From positions 1 through 64,000 of the forward strand of contig JAEXNT010000072.1 of the NCBI GenBank assembly GCA_023439545.1: 64,000 bases of DNA, read 5' to 3'. This DNA is from Bacillota bacterium. GTDB lineage: Bacteria; Bacillota; Clostridia; Acetivibrionales; DTU013. Shown piece by piece: positions 44,186 to 54,600 of the stretch. The stretch's first letter is position 1, and the number at the start of each line of letters is the position of its first letter. The notes under the pieces are model-generated. The model had not been told where the DNA came from and did not search any database. It worked only from the letters and a program-made list of their open reading frames with translations. A program made the translations under genes and the position numbers.

Positions 44186-45094
44186 ATGAGCTATAATCAC
44201 GACAAAGTGCTTCCGGGCCTTATCAGTGAGAAAGACCTCTGCAGAATAAAGGAAGCAGTTTGTATACAGGTAGAAAAGATTTATGATTCATGCAAGGAAA
44301 AAGATTGCATCGAAGATGCAAGAGTATATTTCAAGGATCCCGACAAAGTAAACTGGATCGTTAGCCATGCGATCAATGTAAAAGCAAGACGTGCAGAGGT
44401 AGTCAGAGTGTTCGCCGACGTTGAGGAAGTACCGTTCAAGAGGGGCTTCTTTACTGTTGACATCAAATTCTTCATTAAGGTGACACTGGACTTCTTTGTA
44501 CCCAGGCACAGCGGCGGTATAAAGATCATTACCATACCGGGCATCGTGCTCTTTGACAAGAAAGTCATCCTGTTCGGTTCCGAAGGTAATGTGAAGATAT
44601 TCAAGTCGCATTTCAGGGAACATGAAAACGATTACAACGGAGATTCGGCTTTGCAGCAGGATAACCTCCCGATCGCCAAGGTTGAAGTTGCCGAACCGAT
44701 CGCATTGAATGCCAGAATAGCCGAGGTTCTTGAAAACGCCAACGATGAGGATTGCGACAGGGTATTACCCAAGGTTGTAAGCAACATGCTCGAATCCGTC
44801 GATTTCGATGAGACCGATCTGGTTACGGACGATACCAGGCATCTGGTCATAGTAAGGCAGGTCGTTGCGACGATAGGGTTGTTCTCGATCGTCAAGCTTG
44901 CAAGATTAGTACAGCTGCTGATACCGGCGTTCGACTTCTGCGTACCGAACAAGAGATGCGTAGCCTCCACCGATGAGGAGCCCTGTGAATTGTTTGAAAC
45001 AATCGACTTCCCGATAGATGAATTCTTCCCGCCCCAAAAAATGGATTTCCCCGGAGCGATTGAGGAAGAAAGAAGCATGACAAAAGATGAATAA
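44186..45094 (+). CDS. unassigned protein, possibly spore-associated
   Basis: A 302-residue soluble protein with a helical N-terminus and beta-rich middle (VPFKRGFFTVDIKFFIKVTL; KVILFGSEGNVKIF). Several Cys residues occur in C-V-P-N-K-R-C and D-E-E-P-C, and the tail is acidic. I do not recognise a named family; similar proteins occur in spore-forming Clostridia from memory. AAGGGGGA before ATG 44186 is a strong ribosome site, arguing for high expression. Followed by a terminator. Confidence 0.55.
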   Translation: MSYNHDKVLPGLISEKDLCRIKEAVCIQVEKIYDSCKEKDCIEDARVYFKDPDKVNWIVSHAINVKARRAEVVRVFADVEEVPFKRGFFTVDIKFFIKVTLDFFVPRHSGGIKIITIPGIVLFDKKVILFGSEGNVKIFKSHFREHENDYNGDSALQQDNLPIAKVEVAEPIALNARIAEVLENANDEDCDRVLPKVVSNMLESVDFDETDLVTDDTRHLVIVRQVVATIGLFSIVKLARLVQLLIPAFDFCVPNKRCVASTDEEPCELFETIDFPIDEFFPPQKMDFPGAIEEERSMTKDE

Positions 45095-45111
45095 GCCTAT
45101 GGTATATACAT

Positions 45112-45141
45112 AAAGGGATGGCATAGCCATCCCTTTATTTT
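45112..45141 (+). terminator. terminator after the 44186 gene
   Basis: AAAGGGATGGC-ATA-GCCATCCCTTTATTTT. Confidence 0.85.
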
Positions 45142-45205
45142 GATACTTGACATGTGGCCGGCATGAGCGCATGCCCAATTGTTGTCTCTTACCCACCCTG
45201 GCAGG

Positions 45206-45568
45206 TTACATGGTCTTGCCGGGGATCAACAGGTTGATGATGCCGTACACAAGAGCAGCGAGTATTGCACCGAGCAATGTTACGTAATAGCCGGGTACAA
45301 TAAATTTGACGACATAGATTATAACTGCAGCTACTATGAATCCGGTCAGTCCTCTGCCAAACGGAGTTGCGTCCACTCCGAGGATCCTCTGCACCAAGTA
45401 ATCAAGGATCGCGATAACGGCGGCAGCCACGATCAACGACCATATGCTGGATATGGAGAAGCCCGGTGTAAGAAATGCCGTAACAGCCAATACTACTGCT
45501 CCGACCAACCACCTTATAATAAACTGTCCGAAACTGAAACGCTGCGTTCTTTCGACATTTTCAGCCAA
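45206..45568 (-). CDS. phage holin family membrane protein (PF04020-like)
   Basis: A 120-residue protein with four hydrophobic helices from residue 15; the pattern FIIRWLVGAVVLAVTAFLTPGF matches the holin-4 superfamily. These widespread chromosomal proteins are usually not phage genes; function is unclear. It starts at TTG 45568, with AAAGGAAGTGAT upstream. No phage genes are near. Confidence 0.75.
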   Translation of the reverse strand: MAENVERTQRFSFGQFIIRWLVGAVVLAVTAFLTPGFSISSIWSLIVAAAVIAILDYLVQRILGVDATPFGRGLTGFIVAAVIIYVVKFIVPGYYVTLLGAILAALVYGIINLLIPGKTM

Positions 45569-45724
45569 TCATATCACTTCCTTTCAAAGGATATAATGAA
45601 AATGCAAATTGCCGTCAATACTATTATTTATTCCCGATGTTTTGTTTATGCAGATTAAAGAATCTATTTTGTTTACTTTAGAACTAATATTTGATAAAAT
45701 GAATGAAATAAATGCGATTATTAA

Positions 45725-46004
45725 AAATTAAAGACGATGAACCGGGAAAGTAACCCGAACAATAGCCTCAGAGAGATGCCGTCACCGGCTGAAAGCGGTA
45801 TCGGCGATTTGGCGGGAGAAGTGCCCCAGGCGAGTCGGGAGGCCGAAAACAGGGCTGTGTCGCAGCGGCATCGATAAAGTAGGCTTTCACGGGATAAGGC
45901 TCCGTTATCGCCGTTGAGATCGACAATCGGTTTGAAATCCTTGTCGTATTAGAGTGGGACCGCGGATAACTTCGCCTCTATACAGGAGGCGGAGTTTTTA
46001 TGTG
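45725..46004 (+). promoter_or_regulatory. T-box leader for cysE-cysS
   Basis: Typical T-box order: GACGATGAA near the start and CAGAGAGATG at the base of stem I. A long structured stem I follows, then AAGTAGGC, the T-box itself (GAGTGGGACCGCGG at about 45954-45967) and a terminator stem GCCTC/GAGGC with TTTTTA (45974-46001). It senses uncharged tRNA; as the downstream genes make cysteine and Cys-tRNA, tRNA-Cys is the likely ligand. A promoter TTTACT-17-TAAAAT lies just upstream. The exact specifier codon was not located. Confidence 0.88.
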
Positions 46005-46013
46005 TAAAAATTG

Positions 46014-46030
46014 CGGGCGTTTGATGCGCC
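46014..46030. repeat. small hairpin variant with TTTGATG loop
   Basis: GGGCG-tttgatg-CGCC between the T-box terminator and cysE; a weaker relative of the TCGATG hairpins at 13.7 and 61.4 kb. Confidence 0.35.
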
Positions 46031-46097
46031 TATGGTTTGTATGGGTATACTATCATAGAAAAACTATGCTGATATAGTTAATAAGTGAGGCGTTTAC

Positions 46098-46793
46098 ATG
46101 TTTAAAGGCTTATTGGGCGACGCCAGGTCAATTGCTCAAAGAGATCCCGCAGCGAAGAGCACGTTGGAGGTTTTTCTGCTTTATCCCGGCTTTCATGCGC
46201 TGTTTTATCATCGTGCGGCGCATTGGCTTTTCAAAAGGAAGCTGTTTTTCCCTGCGAGGCTGATATCGCAGTTCTCCAGGTTCATGACAGGGATAGAGAT
46301 ACATCCGGGCGCTGCTATCGGAAGAGGTCTGTTCATGGATCACGGAATGGGGATCGTTGTCGGTGAAACCGCCGAGGTAGGGGATAATTGTACCATATAT
46401 CACGGCGTGACACTTGGCGGAACTGGAAAGGACAAAGGTAAAAGGCACCCCACCATAGGCAATAACGTGCTTATCGGCGCAGGCGCAAAGCTGCTCGGCC
46501 CGATCACTATAGGAGATAATGCCATGATCGGCGCAGGCTCGGTCGTGCTCGAAGACGTACTGCCCGATACGACCATCACGGGACCCAAGGCACGCCCGGT
46601 AAAGCATGCAGGCAGGAAACTGGCTCCATCGATAGAACTCGACCAGGTGCATATAGCGGACCCGGTCTCGCAGGAATTATGCAGGCTGCAGGTGCGGATC
46701 GAGCACCTCGAAGCGTCATTGCGCGGCGAACGCGCCAAGGCTCAGGATATCGAAAGATGCAATGAAAAGCGCACGGAATCGGACAAAATATAG
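46098..46793 (+). CDS. cysE: serine O-acetyltransferase
   Basis: A 231-residue left-handed beta-helix acetyltransferase making O-acetylserine for cysteine synthesis. Features: the N-terminal helical region ending in FPARLISQFSRFMTGIEIHPGAAIGRGLFMDHGMGIVVGETA, then hexapeptide repeats (GTGKDKGKRHPTIGNNVLIG). The catalytic His/Asp region HP-G-A-I-G and D-H-G are both present. Short N-terminus as in Gram-positive EpsC-type SATs. It is under the T-box leader, and cysS follows 14 bp later. Confidence 0.92.
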   Translation: MFKGLLGDARSIAQRDPAAKSTLEVFLLYPGFHALFYHRAAHWLFKRKLFFPARLISQFSRFMTGIEIHPGAAIGRGLFMDHGMGIVVGETAEVGDNCTIYHGVTLGGTGKDKGKRHPTIGNNVLIGAGAKLLGPITIGDNAMIGAGSVVLEDVLPDTTITGPKARPVKHAGRKLAPSIELDQVHIADPVSQELCRLQVRIEHLEASLRGERAKAQDIERCNEKRTESDKI

Positions 46794-46807
46794 CGGAGGT
46801 TATCAAA

Positions 46808-48205
46808 ATGAAGCTTTACAATACGCTAACAAGGCAAAAGGAAGAATTTAGACCATTGGAGGAGGGCACGGCGAAAATCTACTCGTGCGGGCCTACTGTT
46901 TACCAGTACGCGCACATCGGCAACCTGAGGACGTACATATTCATGGACATACTAAGACGTGTAATGAAATACGATGGCTTTATGCTGAAGCATATCATGA
47001 ATATAACAGATGTAGGGCATCTTGTTTCGGACGCCGACGAGGGCGAGGACAAGATGATGAAAACTGCAAAGCAGGCAAACAAATCACCCTGGGAGATCGC
47101 GGAATATTATACCGGCGTTTTCATGAACGACATAGCCGAACTGAACATAGGCAAGCCTGAATATATTGCAAAAGCGACCGGCCACATCAATGAAATGATA
47201 GAGTTCGTCCAGGGCCTCGTAGAGAAGGGATACGCCTATGAGACGAGTGACGGCATATACTTCGACGTTATGAAATCCAAAGATTACGGCAAGCTCTCCG
47301 GACTGGACCTCGAGGGCCAGATCGCGGGGGCGCGTGTAGACGTTAACGAGGAAAAGAGGCATCCTGCGGATTTCGCACTGTGGAAGAAGGCCCCGAAGGA
47401 ACACATAATGCAGTGGCCGAGTCCATGGGGCATGGGCTATCCGGGGTGGCACATAGAATGCTCCGCTATGAGCAGGAAGTACCTTGGCGATGAATTCGAC
47501 ATTCATACGGGAGGAGTCGACCATATACCGGTACACCATGAGAACGAGATAGCGCAGAGCGAGGCGCTGCTGGGCAAACCGGCCGTTCATTACTGGCTGC
47601 ATGGAGAGTTCCTGCTCGTCGATAACGGGAAAATGTCCAAAAGCCTTGGAAATACCTATACCGTATCCGATCTGAAGAAGAAGGGTTTCAACCCGCTGGC
47701 ATACAGGTACATGTGCCTTAATGCGAATTACAGGAGCAAGCTGAATTTTACCTGGGATGGCTTAAAAGCTGCGCAGGTAGCTCTCGACAGGCTGATGGAT
47801 GGCGTCCTGGCGCATAAGCACGCCGCGGCCGGCACAATGGCGGATGCGGGACTGACAGAGTCATTCAGAAAGGACTTTCAGGATGCTATAAATGACGACC
47901 TCAACATACCGAGAGCCATGGGCGTGGCCTGGAATATAGCAAGATACGGGACAAAATCCCGTGACCTATACGAACTGCTTCTCGAAATGGATGAGGTTTT
48001 CGGGTTGGATTTTGCCAAAGCGGCTGAGAAGACGACTTCGGAGGAGCCTGCGCTCGACCCTGAAATAGCTGAGCTTGTCGATCAAAGACAGCAGGCGAGG
48101 AAGGATAAAAACTGGAAGCTTGCCGACGAGATAAGGGATAAGCTCGGCAGCATGGGTTACCAGTTGGAAGATACGCCTCAGGGAGTAAAAGTAGTTCGTA
48201 AATGA
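46808..48205 (+). CDS. cysS: cysteinyl-tRNA synthetase
   Basis: A 465-residue class I synthetase charging tRNA-Cys. The HIGH-type motif is Y-A-H-I-G-N after CGPTVYQ, with the zinc Cys at 28, HIECSAMS and the GGVDHIPVHHENEIAQSEA block. The KMSKS motif is G-K-M-S-K-S-L-G-N, and the C-terminal anticodon-binding helices (about 360-465) are complete. Co-regulated with cysE by the T-box. Confidence 0.95.
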   Translation: MKLYNTLTRQKEEFRPLEEGTAKIYSCGPTVYQYAHIGNLRTYIFMDILRRVMKYDGFMLKHIMNITDVGHLVSDADEGEDKMMKTAKQANKSPWEIAEYYTGVFMNDIAELNIGKPEYIAKATGHINEMIEFVQGLVEKGYAYETSDGIYFDVMKSKDYGKLSGLDLEGQIAGARVDVNEEKRHPADFALWKKAPKEHIMQWPSPWGMGYPGWHIECSAMSRKYLGDEFDIHTGGVDHIPVHHENEIAQSEALLGKPAVHYWLHGEFLLVDNGKMSKSLGNTYTVSDLKKKGFNPLAYRYMCLNANYRSKLNFTWDGLKAAQVALDRLMDGVLAHKHAAAGTMADAGLTESFRKDFQDAINDDLNIPRAMGVAWNIARYGTKSRDLYELLLEMDEVFGLDFAKAAEKTTSEEPALDPEIAELVDQRQQARKDKNWKLADEIRDKLGSMGYQLEDTPQGVKVVRK

Positions 48206-48284
48206 TATACGGAATGCAACTTTTCATGTTCAAATTAATATACTGATTATGTAAATTAAATTTATCATGTTAGGATGTGTAGTT

Positions 48285-48467
48285 ATGGACATGAATATTG
48301 TAAGATGGGATAAAAGTATAGCCGCCAGATGTGTTGAAAGGGCAGGGAAGGGATATACGCCCAAGTATCAGCATGAAGAGAAGAGTATTATTAAGAAAAC
48401 CCAGGATGCTGGTTGGGAACAGTTTGAATATGCTATAAACAAAGCGCTTGCAAAAAACCACAAATAG
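48285..48467 (+). CDS. small basic hypothetical protein
   Basis: About 60 residues, lysine-rich, with no hydrophobic segment and no family recognised. ATG 48285 sits nine bases after AGGA. A terminator hairpin downstream (48513-48553) supports a real transcript. Confidence 0.45.
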   Translation: MDMNIVRWDKSIAARCVERAGKGYTPKYQHEEKSIIKKTQDAGWEQFEYAINKALAKNHK

Positions 48468-48512
48468 TCTTAAGTCACAAAGGCAATACTTAGGAGCGTT
48501 GGTCAGGCAAAG

Positions 48513-48553
48513 GAGTATGAGCAGCCCACAAGGGTTTTGGGCTGTTTATACTC
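48513..48553 (+). terminator. terminator after the small basic gene
   Basis: AGTATGAGCAGCCCA pairs with TGGGCTGTTTATACT (one mismatch), followed by T-rich sequence. Confidence 0.65.
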
Positions 48554-48590
48554 TCTATTTGTTTTATGTTGAATTTTACGACACGGAAAG

Positions 48591-48617
48591 CCGGTCAGGG
48601 CATTGAACCCTGACCGG
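48591..48617 (-). terminator. terminator for the heptad-repeat protein gene
   Basis: CCGGTCAGGG and CCCTGACCGG around a seven-base loop, 42 bp past the stop on the minus strand. Confidence 0.7.
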
Positions 48618-48658
48618 TTCACTATAGGAGCTGAATCGCCGTGGGACTGTTCATGTCA

Positions 48659-50431
48659 TCACGGATCATTTGTACAGAGCAATTCACTGCTGCGGAAGGT
48701 ATTCGTAATGACCACATTGCTTGCTGACAACGGAGCTGTTGAAGCGTTTGACCTTGCATATACGGAAGCAAATACTTCTGTAGTTATGCCAAGGAACTGT
48801 ATCTCAAATTCGATTAAGCTTGCCGGTGTACCAAAAATGAAGAAATTCGAGCACTTGGGCGGAATTGGTCCGAAGGGTACAGTTTCTATATCAAACTTGG
48901 GACAGGTTTCGATGTCGTAAAGTATAGCGGATGCGCCTATTAAAGTGGCAGTTGAATCGTTGAGCACTTTAACAACTATACTGTTCACACCATTGTCATG
49001 CAGCACCGGACCGGTTGTGAGTCTACCGGATGTGCATACCAGACCTGAGACGATGGTCTCGATCTCGGAGACCTGGGTAGCCACATCGCCGAGGAGCGTA
49101 TCGATAAAGGCTACCTGGGTGGCTATATCGCTGATCAGAGTCGCATTGAGTGACAGAGTGGCGACGATAGTCTCAATTTCGGAGACCTGGGTGGCGACAT
49201 CGCCGAGGAGCGTATCGATAAAGGCGACCTGAGTAGCGACTTCGCCGGTCACTGTGTTAATGTGGGCTACGCCCGTATCGATCACAGCCACCTGAGTGGC
49301 TACCTCGCCGAGCAGTGTATCGATAAAGGCGACCTGTGTTGCGACTTCGCCGGTCACTGTGTTAATGTGGGCTACGCCCGTATCGATCACAGCTACCTGA
49401 GAGGCTACCTCACCGAGCAGTGTATCAATGAAGGCGACTTGAGTAGCCACTTCGCCGGTCACAGTGTTAATGTGGGCTACGCCCGTATCGATCACCGCTA
49501 CCTGAGTGGCGACATCACCGAGCAGTGTATCGATGAAAGCGACCTGTGTTGCGACTTCGCCGATCACAGTGCTGACTCCTGCGACACCGGACGACAGGGT
49601 TGCGACATTAGTGTCGATCACAGCCACCTGAGTGGCGACTTCACCGAGCAGTGTATCAACGAATGCGACCTGCGTTGCAACTTCGGCGGTCACTGTGTTA
49701 ATGTGGGCTACGCCCGTATCGATCACAGCTACCTGAGTAGCTACCTCTCCGAGGAGTGTGTCAATGAAGGCGACCTGTGTTGCGACTTCACCTGTCACAG
49801 TGTTAATGTGTGCAACACCGGTATCTATAACTGCGACCTGCGTTGCAACTTCACTGATCAGTGTTGCGATGACTACACTTGTAAAATTACTCAGTATGGT
49901 TTCGATCCTGGCTACACCCGTATCGATCGAAGCGACTTGAGTTGCTACCTCACCGAGGAGTGTATCAACGAATGCGACCTGCGTTGCAACTTCGCCGGTC
50001 ACTGTATTAATATGGGCAACGCCGGTATCCATTACCGCAACCTGCGTAGCGACTTCCGATAATATGGTTTCTATACCTGCCACGCCGGTTTCGATCCTTT
50101 TTACTTCCCTTTTGATTTCCTTAAGACCGTATTTTTCATTTTTCAACAGGCAGAGTACTTTTCTACAGCATTTGCCGTGTCTTCTCCATTTACCTTTGCA
50201 CTTTCCCTCATCATCTTTTTCTTCTCCATCATCAGCGGTATTATCTACGTCATCTGTGTCATACAGATTATCATTATCGTTATCTTTGTTGTTAACAGTG
50301 CCGTCCTCAAAAGATAAGTCAAGGTCGAAATCGTCGTTCACTTTATTGTCCTCCAATTCACTCAGTGCTTTTTGCAGATCATCGGAAAATTGCTTACCGA
50401 AGCCGGTTTTTTGCCCATTATCTTGTGACAT
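48659..50431 (-). CDS. long VATQV heptad-repeat protein, probable spore-surface filament
   Basis: 590 residues. Residues 1-70 are acidic, 75-115 basic and Cys-containing (KCKGKWRRHGKCCRKV). About 125-455 contain 18 copies of a VATQV-type unit alternating between 14-residue (GEVATQVAFIDTLL) and 21-residue (GEVATQVAVIDTGVAHINTV plus T) modules. Together they make a 35-residue, five-heptad repeat encoded by 105-bp DNA repeats. The C-terminal 130 residues look like a beta-sandwich with several Cys. Heptads of Val/Ile/Leu suggest a coiled-coil rod; abundant Thr could be glycosylated by the adjacent transferases. It resembles BclA-like layout (stalk plus head) without collagen repeats. Confidence 0.7.
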   Translation of the reverse strand: MSQDNGQKTGFGKQFSDDLQKALSELEDNKVNDDFDLDLSFEDGTVNNKDNDNDNLYDTDDVDNTADDGEEKDDEGKCKGKWRRHGKCCRKVLCLLKNEKYGLKEIKREVKRIETGVAGIETILSEVATQVAVMDTGVAHINTVTGEVATQVAFVDTLLGEVATQVASIDTGVARIETILSNFTSVVIATLISEVATQVAVIDTGVAHINTVTGEVATQVAFIDTLLGEVATQVAVIDTGVAHINTVTAEVATQVAFVDTLLGEVATQVAVIDTNVATLSSGVAGVSTVIGEVATQVAFIDTLLGDVATQVAVIDTGVAHINTVTGEVATQVAFIDTLLGEVASQVAVIDTGVAHINTVTGEVATQVAFIDTLLGEVATQVAVIDTGVAHINTVTGEVATQVAFIDTLLGDVATQVSEIETIVATLSLNATLISDIATQVAFIDTLLGDVATQVSEIETIVSGLVCTSGRLTTGPVLHDNGVNSIVVKVLNDSTATLIGASAILYDIETCPKFDIETVPFGPIPPKCSNFFIFGTPASLIEFEIQFLGITTEVFASVYARSNASTAPLSASNVVITNTFRSSELLCTNDP

Positions 50432-50522
50432 GCGTCAACCTCTTTTCTTAATTAAAAGTATCCATTGACATAATATGAGAGGTTAACATAATGGGTTACA
50501 TACTCTATTTGACTTTATACAA

Positions 50523-51614
50523 CTATTTTGCAGCTTCAGACAATTTGTTTCTGACTGTTTCGAAAAGCTGCCTGTTTTGAAGTACGGACGGATGCCCGGG
50601 TCTGAATTCCTCAGCCCGGTTATTGTAAAGGATAGCCTTGTCAATGCTCTGCATTTTGAAATTACAAACGCCAAGCTCGAAGCACGGTACAAATCCCCAA
50701 TATTCATGCAGTACAGGCCCCCATTTATTTTCGGGTTTCTCCAGATTCAATGCCAGTTCGAACCAGAAGGCGGCGCGGCTGTAATCCTCAGCGTCTTTAT
50801 AATAATAGCCCAGCAGACAGCATATCTCGGCTTTTGGAATATCGTATTCGAAGCTCCTGAGCAGGGCTTTGAGCATGTTTTTCCTGTCCTTTTTAAACCT
50901 GTAGGCTTTAGCAAGATGTATGCACGAAACTATATTGTCGGCGGGAAGGCCCTTTTCCGAATCAAGGTGCTTATTGAAGTATTCTATCGCATCATCGTAT
51001 TCGCCTACATTGAACTTCTCTCTTGCGTAATAGAACATGTTCCTCGGGGAAAATTCCTTTCCTTCGGCCATCATGCTTTCAAGTATCGTAAGGTTCCTCC
51101 AGTTGTTCGAATGCGTTTTTTTATGCGTAATGGTAATATCGGTATTCAGAACATTGCCTCCGAAAGAGATGTATTCGTGAATCGGATCGTTCCACTGAAA
51201 ATTCTTAGATCGCTTCAGCAGACGTTCCCTGAAGTGCGACAAAAGCACATTGCCCTCGCTGTCGAATGAATAGTTGTAATTCATCATTACAACATCGATT
51301 TTCGGATCAAGAGTCTCCTTGAGCTTTTTTAACTTCATGCGGTCCGGTTCAAGTATGGCGTCGTCCGCGTCCAGCCAGAAGACGTAGTCCTTGGTAGCCT
51401 TTGAAAATGAAAAGTTCCTGGCGGCAGAAAAATCGTTTATCCATTTGAAATCGTATATTTTATCCGTAAAAAGCCATGCAATTTCCTTTGTTTTATCTGT
51501 CGATCCAGTATCTATGATAATAATTTCATCAACGATGTCCTTAACTGTTATAAGGCATCTGGCGAGTGTATCCTCCTCGTTTTTCACTATCATGCACAAA
51601 CTGATCGAAATCAT
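50523..51614 (-). CDS. family 2 glycosyltransferase with C-terminal TPR-like helices
   Basis: A 363-residue GT2. ISLCMIVKNEEDTLARCL opens the GT-A fold, with IIIDTGSTDKTKEIA, and the DxD-type motif is FWLDADDAI (about 77-85). Residues 220-363 form TPR-like helices (YDDAIEYFNKHLDSEKG). This architecture is common for transferases glycosylating repeat proteins or peptides. It lies between the repeat protein and the epimerase/GT fusion on the same strand. Confidence 0.85.
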   Translation of the reverse strand: MISISLCMIVKNEEDTLARCLITVKDIVDEIIIIDTGSTDKTKEIAWLFTDKIYDFKWINDFSAARNFSFSKATKDYVFWLDADDAILEPDRMKLKKLKETLDPKIDVVMMNYNYSFDSEGNVLLSHFRERLLKRSKNFQWNDPIHEYISFGGNVLNTDITITHKKTHSNNWRNLTILESMMAEGKEFSPRNMFYYAREKFNVGEYDDAIEYFNKHLDSEKGLPADNIVSCIHLAKAYRFKKDRKNMLKALLRSFEYDIPKAEICCLLGYYYKDAEDYSRAAFWFELALNLEKPENKWGPVLHEYWGFVPCFELGVCNFKMQSIDKAILYNNRAEEFRPGHPSVLQNRQLFETVRNKLSEAAK

Positions 51615-51648
51615 GGATCCACCTCATTATCTATTAAACGGGCTGTTT

Positions 51649-54600
51649 TTATTCCCGAAATTTGATAACGTCACTGTATATCTGTAGGTACCTTTCAGTC
51701 ATTTTCCCGGAGGAGAAATGCTCTTCGACGTACTTTCTCAGCGTCGCTGCATCGGGGTAGGAGGGGTTGAGGACCTTTAAGGCCATTTCTTCCGCATCAC
51801 TGCATATCAAATCAGGGAATCCGGAAAGCACTTCAGGCGTCGCGCCGTTTCCGAATGCAAGAACGGGTGTGCCGCAGGCCATGGCTTCTATCATAACGAG
51901 ACCGAAGGGTTCCTCCCAAACGGTCGGGAACAGTATACATTCTGCGTATTTGAGCAGCTGCTGTCTGACATTTCCGCCTACTGAGCCTACATACCTGAAA
52001 TTCGGATTGTTCATAAGGCGAGGCTCTATTTCTTCTTTATAGTAGTCGAGTTTATAGATCGGGCCTGCTATGACCAGTTTTTTTCCTGTTTGTTCTGCGA
52101 CGTCCATTGCGTAATTGATACCTTTGTGTGAATATAGCAGCCCGATGAACAGTAAATAATCCTGCTTTTCGGCGGAGAACTCATAATCTGCCATAGTAAT
52201 GCCATTATAGGCATAAAATCCCTTATCGCAGCCCACGTCGTGCAATGCCTTGCGGCACAGATACACCGGATTACCGGCTGTGTTTTTCCGGCTGTCGTGT
52301 ATTGTACTGACTATAGGTATATTTAGTCCCAGCTTATCCATAGCCGATGCATGCGTGTGGTCATGTATGACGTCAATGCTTTCAGGGAGATTGGCGGACA
52401 CGAATTCTGCAACAGCCTGCACGCCGCCGCCCTGTTGGGGGTAGGGGAGTAATTTGGCACTGGTCCGGCTGCCCTGTTTCGCATACAGAAAGACTTCATG
52501 CCCCTGACGGACCAACTCTTCAGTTAGGTCATAAATTACCCGTTCGATCCCGCCGTAATCCTGCGGCGGGACAGTGATGGCATCCGGCGCCACCTGCACT
52601 ATCCTGAGGTGTTTTGTGTCGGGTGCTGACTTTTTCATCTCAGGATGTTTCACTTCCGACTGCGCCGGATTATGCTGCGATACCTGTATGCCCTGCTGCT
52701 TTTCCTTTTGCAGCACATTTTTATAAACTTCAAGGTAGCTTTCCGCCATATTTACTGATGTAAAACGAGAAAGGGCATAACTACGCAGAGCCTCCGGGGC
52801 AGGAAAGATCCCGCGGCTAACCAGTTCTGCCATTTCATTCGGGTTTTGGCATATCAGGGCCGGGAAACGTTTAAGGACCTCCGGTACCGCACCGTTGGAG
52901 AGGGCGACAACGGGCGTACCGCAGGCCATGGCTTCGATCATGATCAGGCCGAAGGGTTCTTCCCAGGAAGTGGGGAATAACAGGCAGGCTGCGTACTTCA
53001 GCAGATCCTGCTTGAATCGTCCTCCTGCAGAGCCGACATACCTGATGTTGGGGTTATCTCTTATCCGCGGTTCCACGACATCGGAGTAATATGCTTTGTC
53101 ATGGACCGGTCCGGCAATTATCAGTTTTCTTTTTGTCCTATCCGCGATATCCAGTGCGATTTCGATTCCCTTTACCTTGTCGACGCGGCTCATATATAGA
53201 AGGTAATCGCTTTTATACCCGCTGAATTCATACTTCTCCAGTTCCAGACCGTTGTATACGAAAAAGCCGCGGTTATCTCCAATGACTTCAAATGCCCTCC
53301 TGCTGACATACACGGGGTATTTCACGGAATTCCTGATCGCTCCGTGGATCGTGCAGACGACAGGGACCTTCAGCCCTGCTTTGCCAACGGCGGAAGACAG
53401 CGTATGGTCATGGATAATATCCACACCTTCGGGGAGTGTCCGGCGTACAAATTCCGCTATTTTGGCTGAATCACCCTTTGTAGTGTGTTCATACGGTATC
53501 AGCCTTGCCCTTGTTTTACTTCCGGTCGGAGCATAGAGGTATACCTCGTGCCCACGCCTTACCAATTCCTCAGTTATTTCATGAACTATTATCTCTATAC
53601 CTCCGTAATCCGGAGGCGGAACAGGATATATATCCGGCGTGATCTGAACTATCTTGAGCGGCTTGATGCTTTCTTCATACCAATCGACGAAACGTCCGAC
53701 TCCCTCAGTAAGACCGATCTTAGGTCTAAACCCGAGCAAGGCGGCAGCCTTGCCGATATCGGCAAAGGTAGCAGGCACGTCGCCCTTCTGATCCGGAATA
53801 AAGCAGATTTTCGCAGCTTTACCCAAACTATTTTCAATAATTTTAACCAGATCCAATATGCCTACCGCGCTTGAATTTCCAAGGTTGATCACTTCAAAAC
53901 CGCATTCCAGACGGATGGATGCAACAATTCCGTCTATTATATCATCGACATAAGTATAGTCCCTCGAACTGGTCCCGTTTCCGTATATATTGATTTCACG
54001 GCCCTCTTCGATCTCCCCGGTAAATTTGTTTATGGCCATATCCGGCCGCTGCCGCGGACCATAGACTGTAAAGAAGCGCAGACATACGACGGGGATACCG
54101 TAGATAAGGTGGTATGTCCTGCAATAATGCTCCCCGGAGTATTTGGCGGTTGCATAAGGCGATACCTGGGATAATGCGGTATCGGACTCCCTGAAGGGCG
54201 TCGTAGCAGTTCCGTATACCGACGAGGAAGATGCAAATACAAATTTTTTAATACCGTATTTGCGGGCGGCTTCCAGAAGCGTGACAGTGCCCTTTATATC
54301 AGTATCCACGTAATCCAGGGGGGTGTCTATGGAACTTCGGACTCCGGCAAGCGCTGCCAGGTGTACGACGACACTTATCCCGTATTGTTTCATAATGCCT
54401 TCGACCAGGTCCTGATTCAGTATGTCGCCTTCGATAAGACTGAACCTTGGATCGAACAGGGCAGACTGTATATTATTTTTTTTGATATTATGGTCATAAG
54501 AGTCGTTGAAATTATCCAGGCAAATTACCCTGCTGCCTATGCGCAGCAGCTTCTCGCAGAGGTGTGAACCGATAAAGCCCGCACCACCGGTTACAAGGAC

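Noticed and set aside
45206..45568. Prophage indicated by a holin-family gene
   Set aside because: No other phage genes nearby; this family is commonly chromosomal.
49262..50062. 266-codon open frame on the plus strand opposite the heptad-repeat gene, rich in Cys/Asp/Tyr
   Set aside because: It is the antisense shadow of the 105-bp repeats, has no ribosome site, and the minus-strand protein explains the repeats better.
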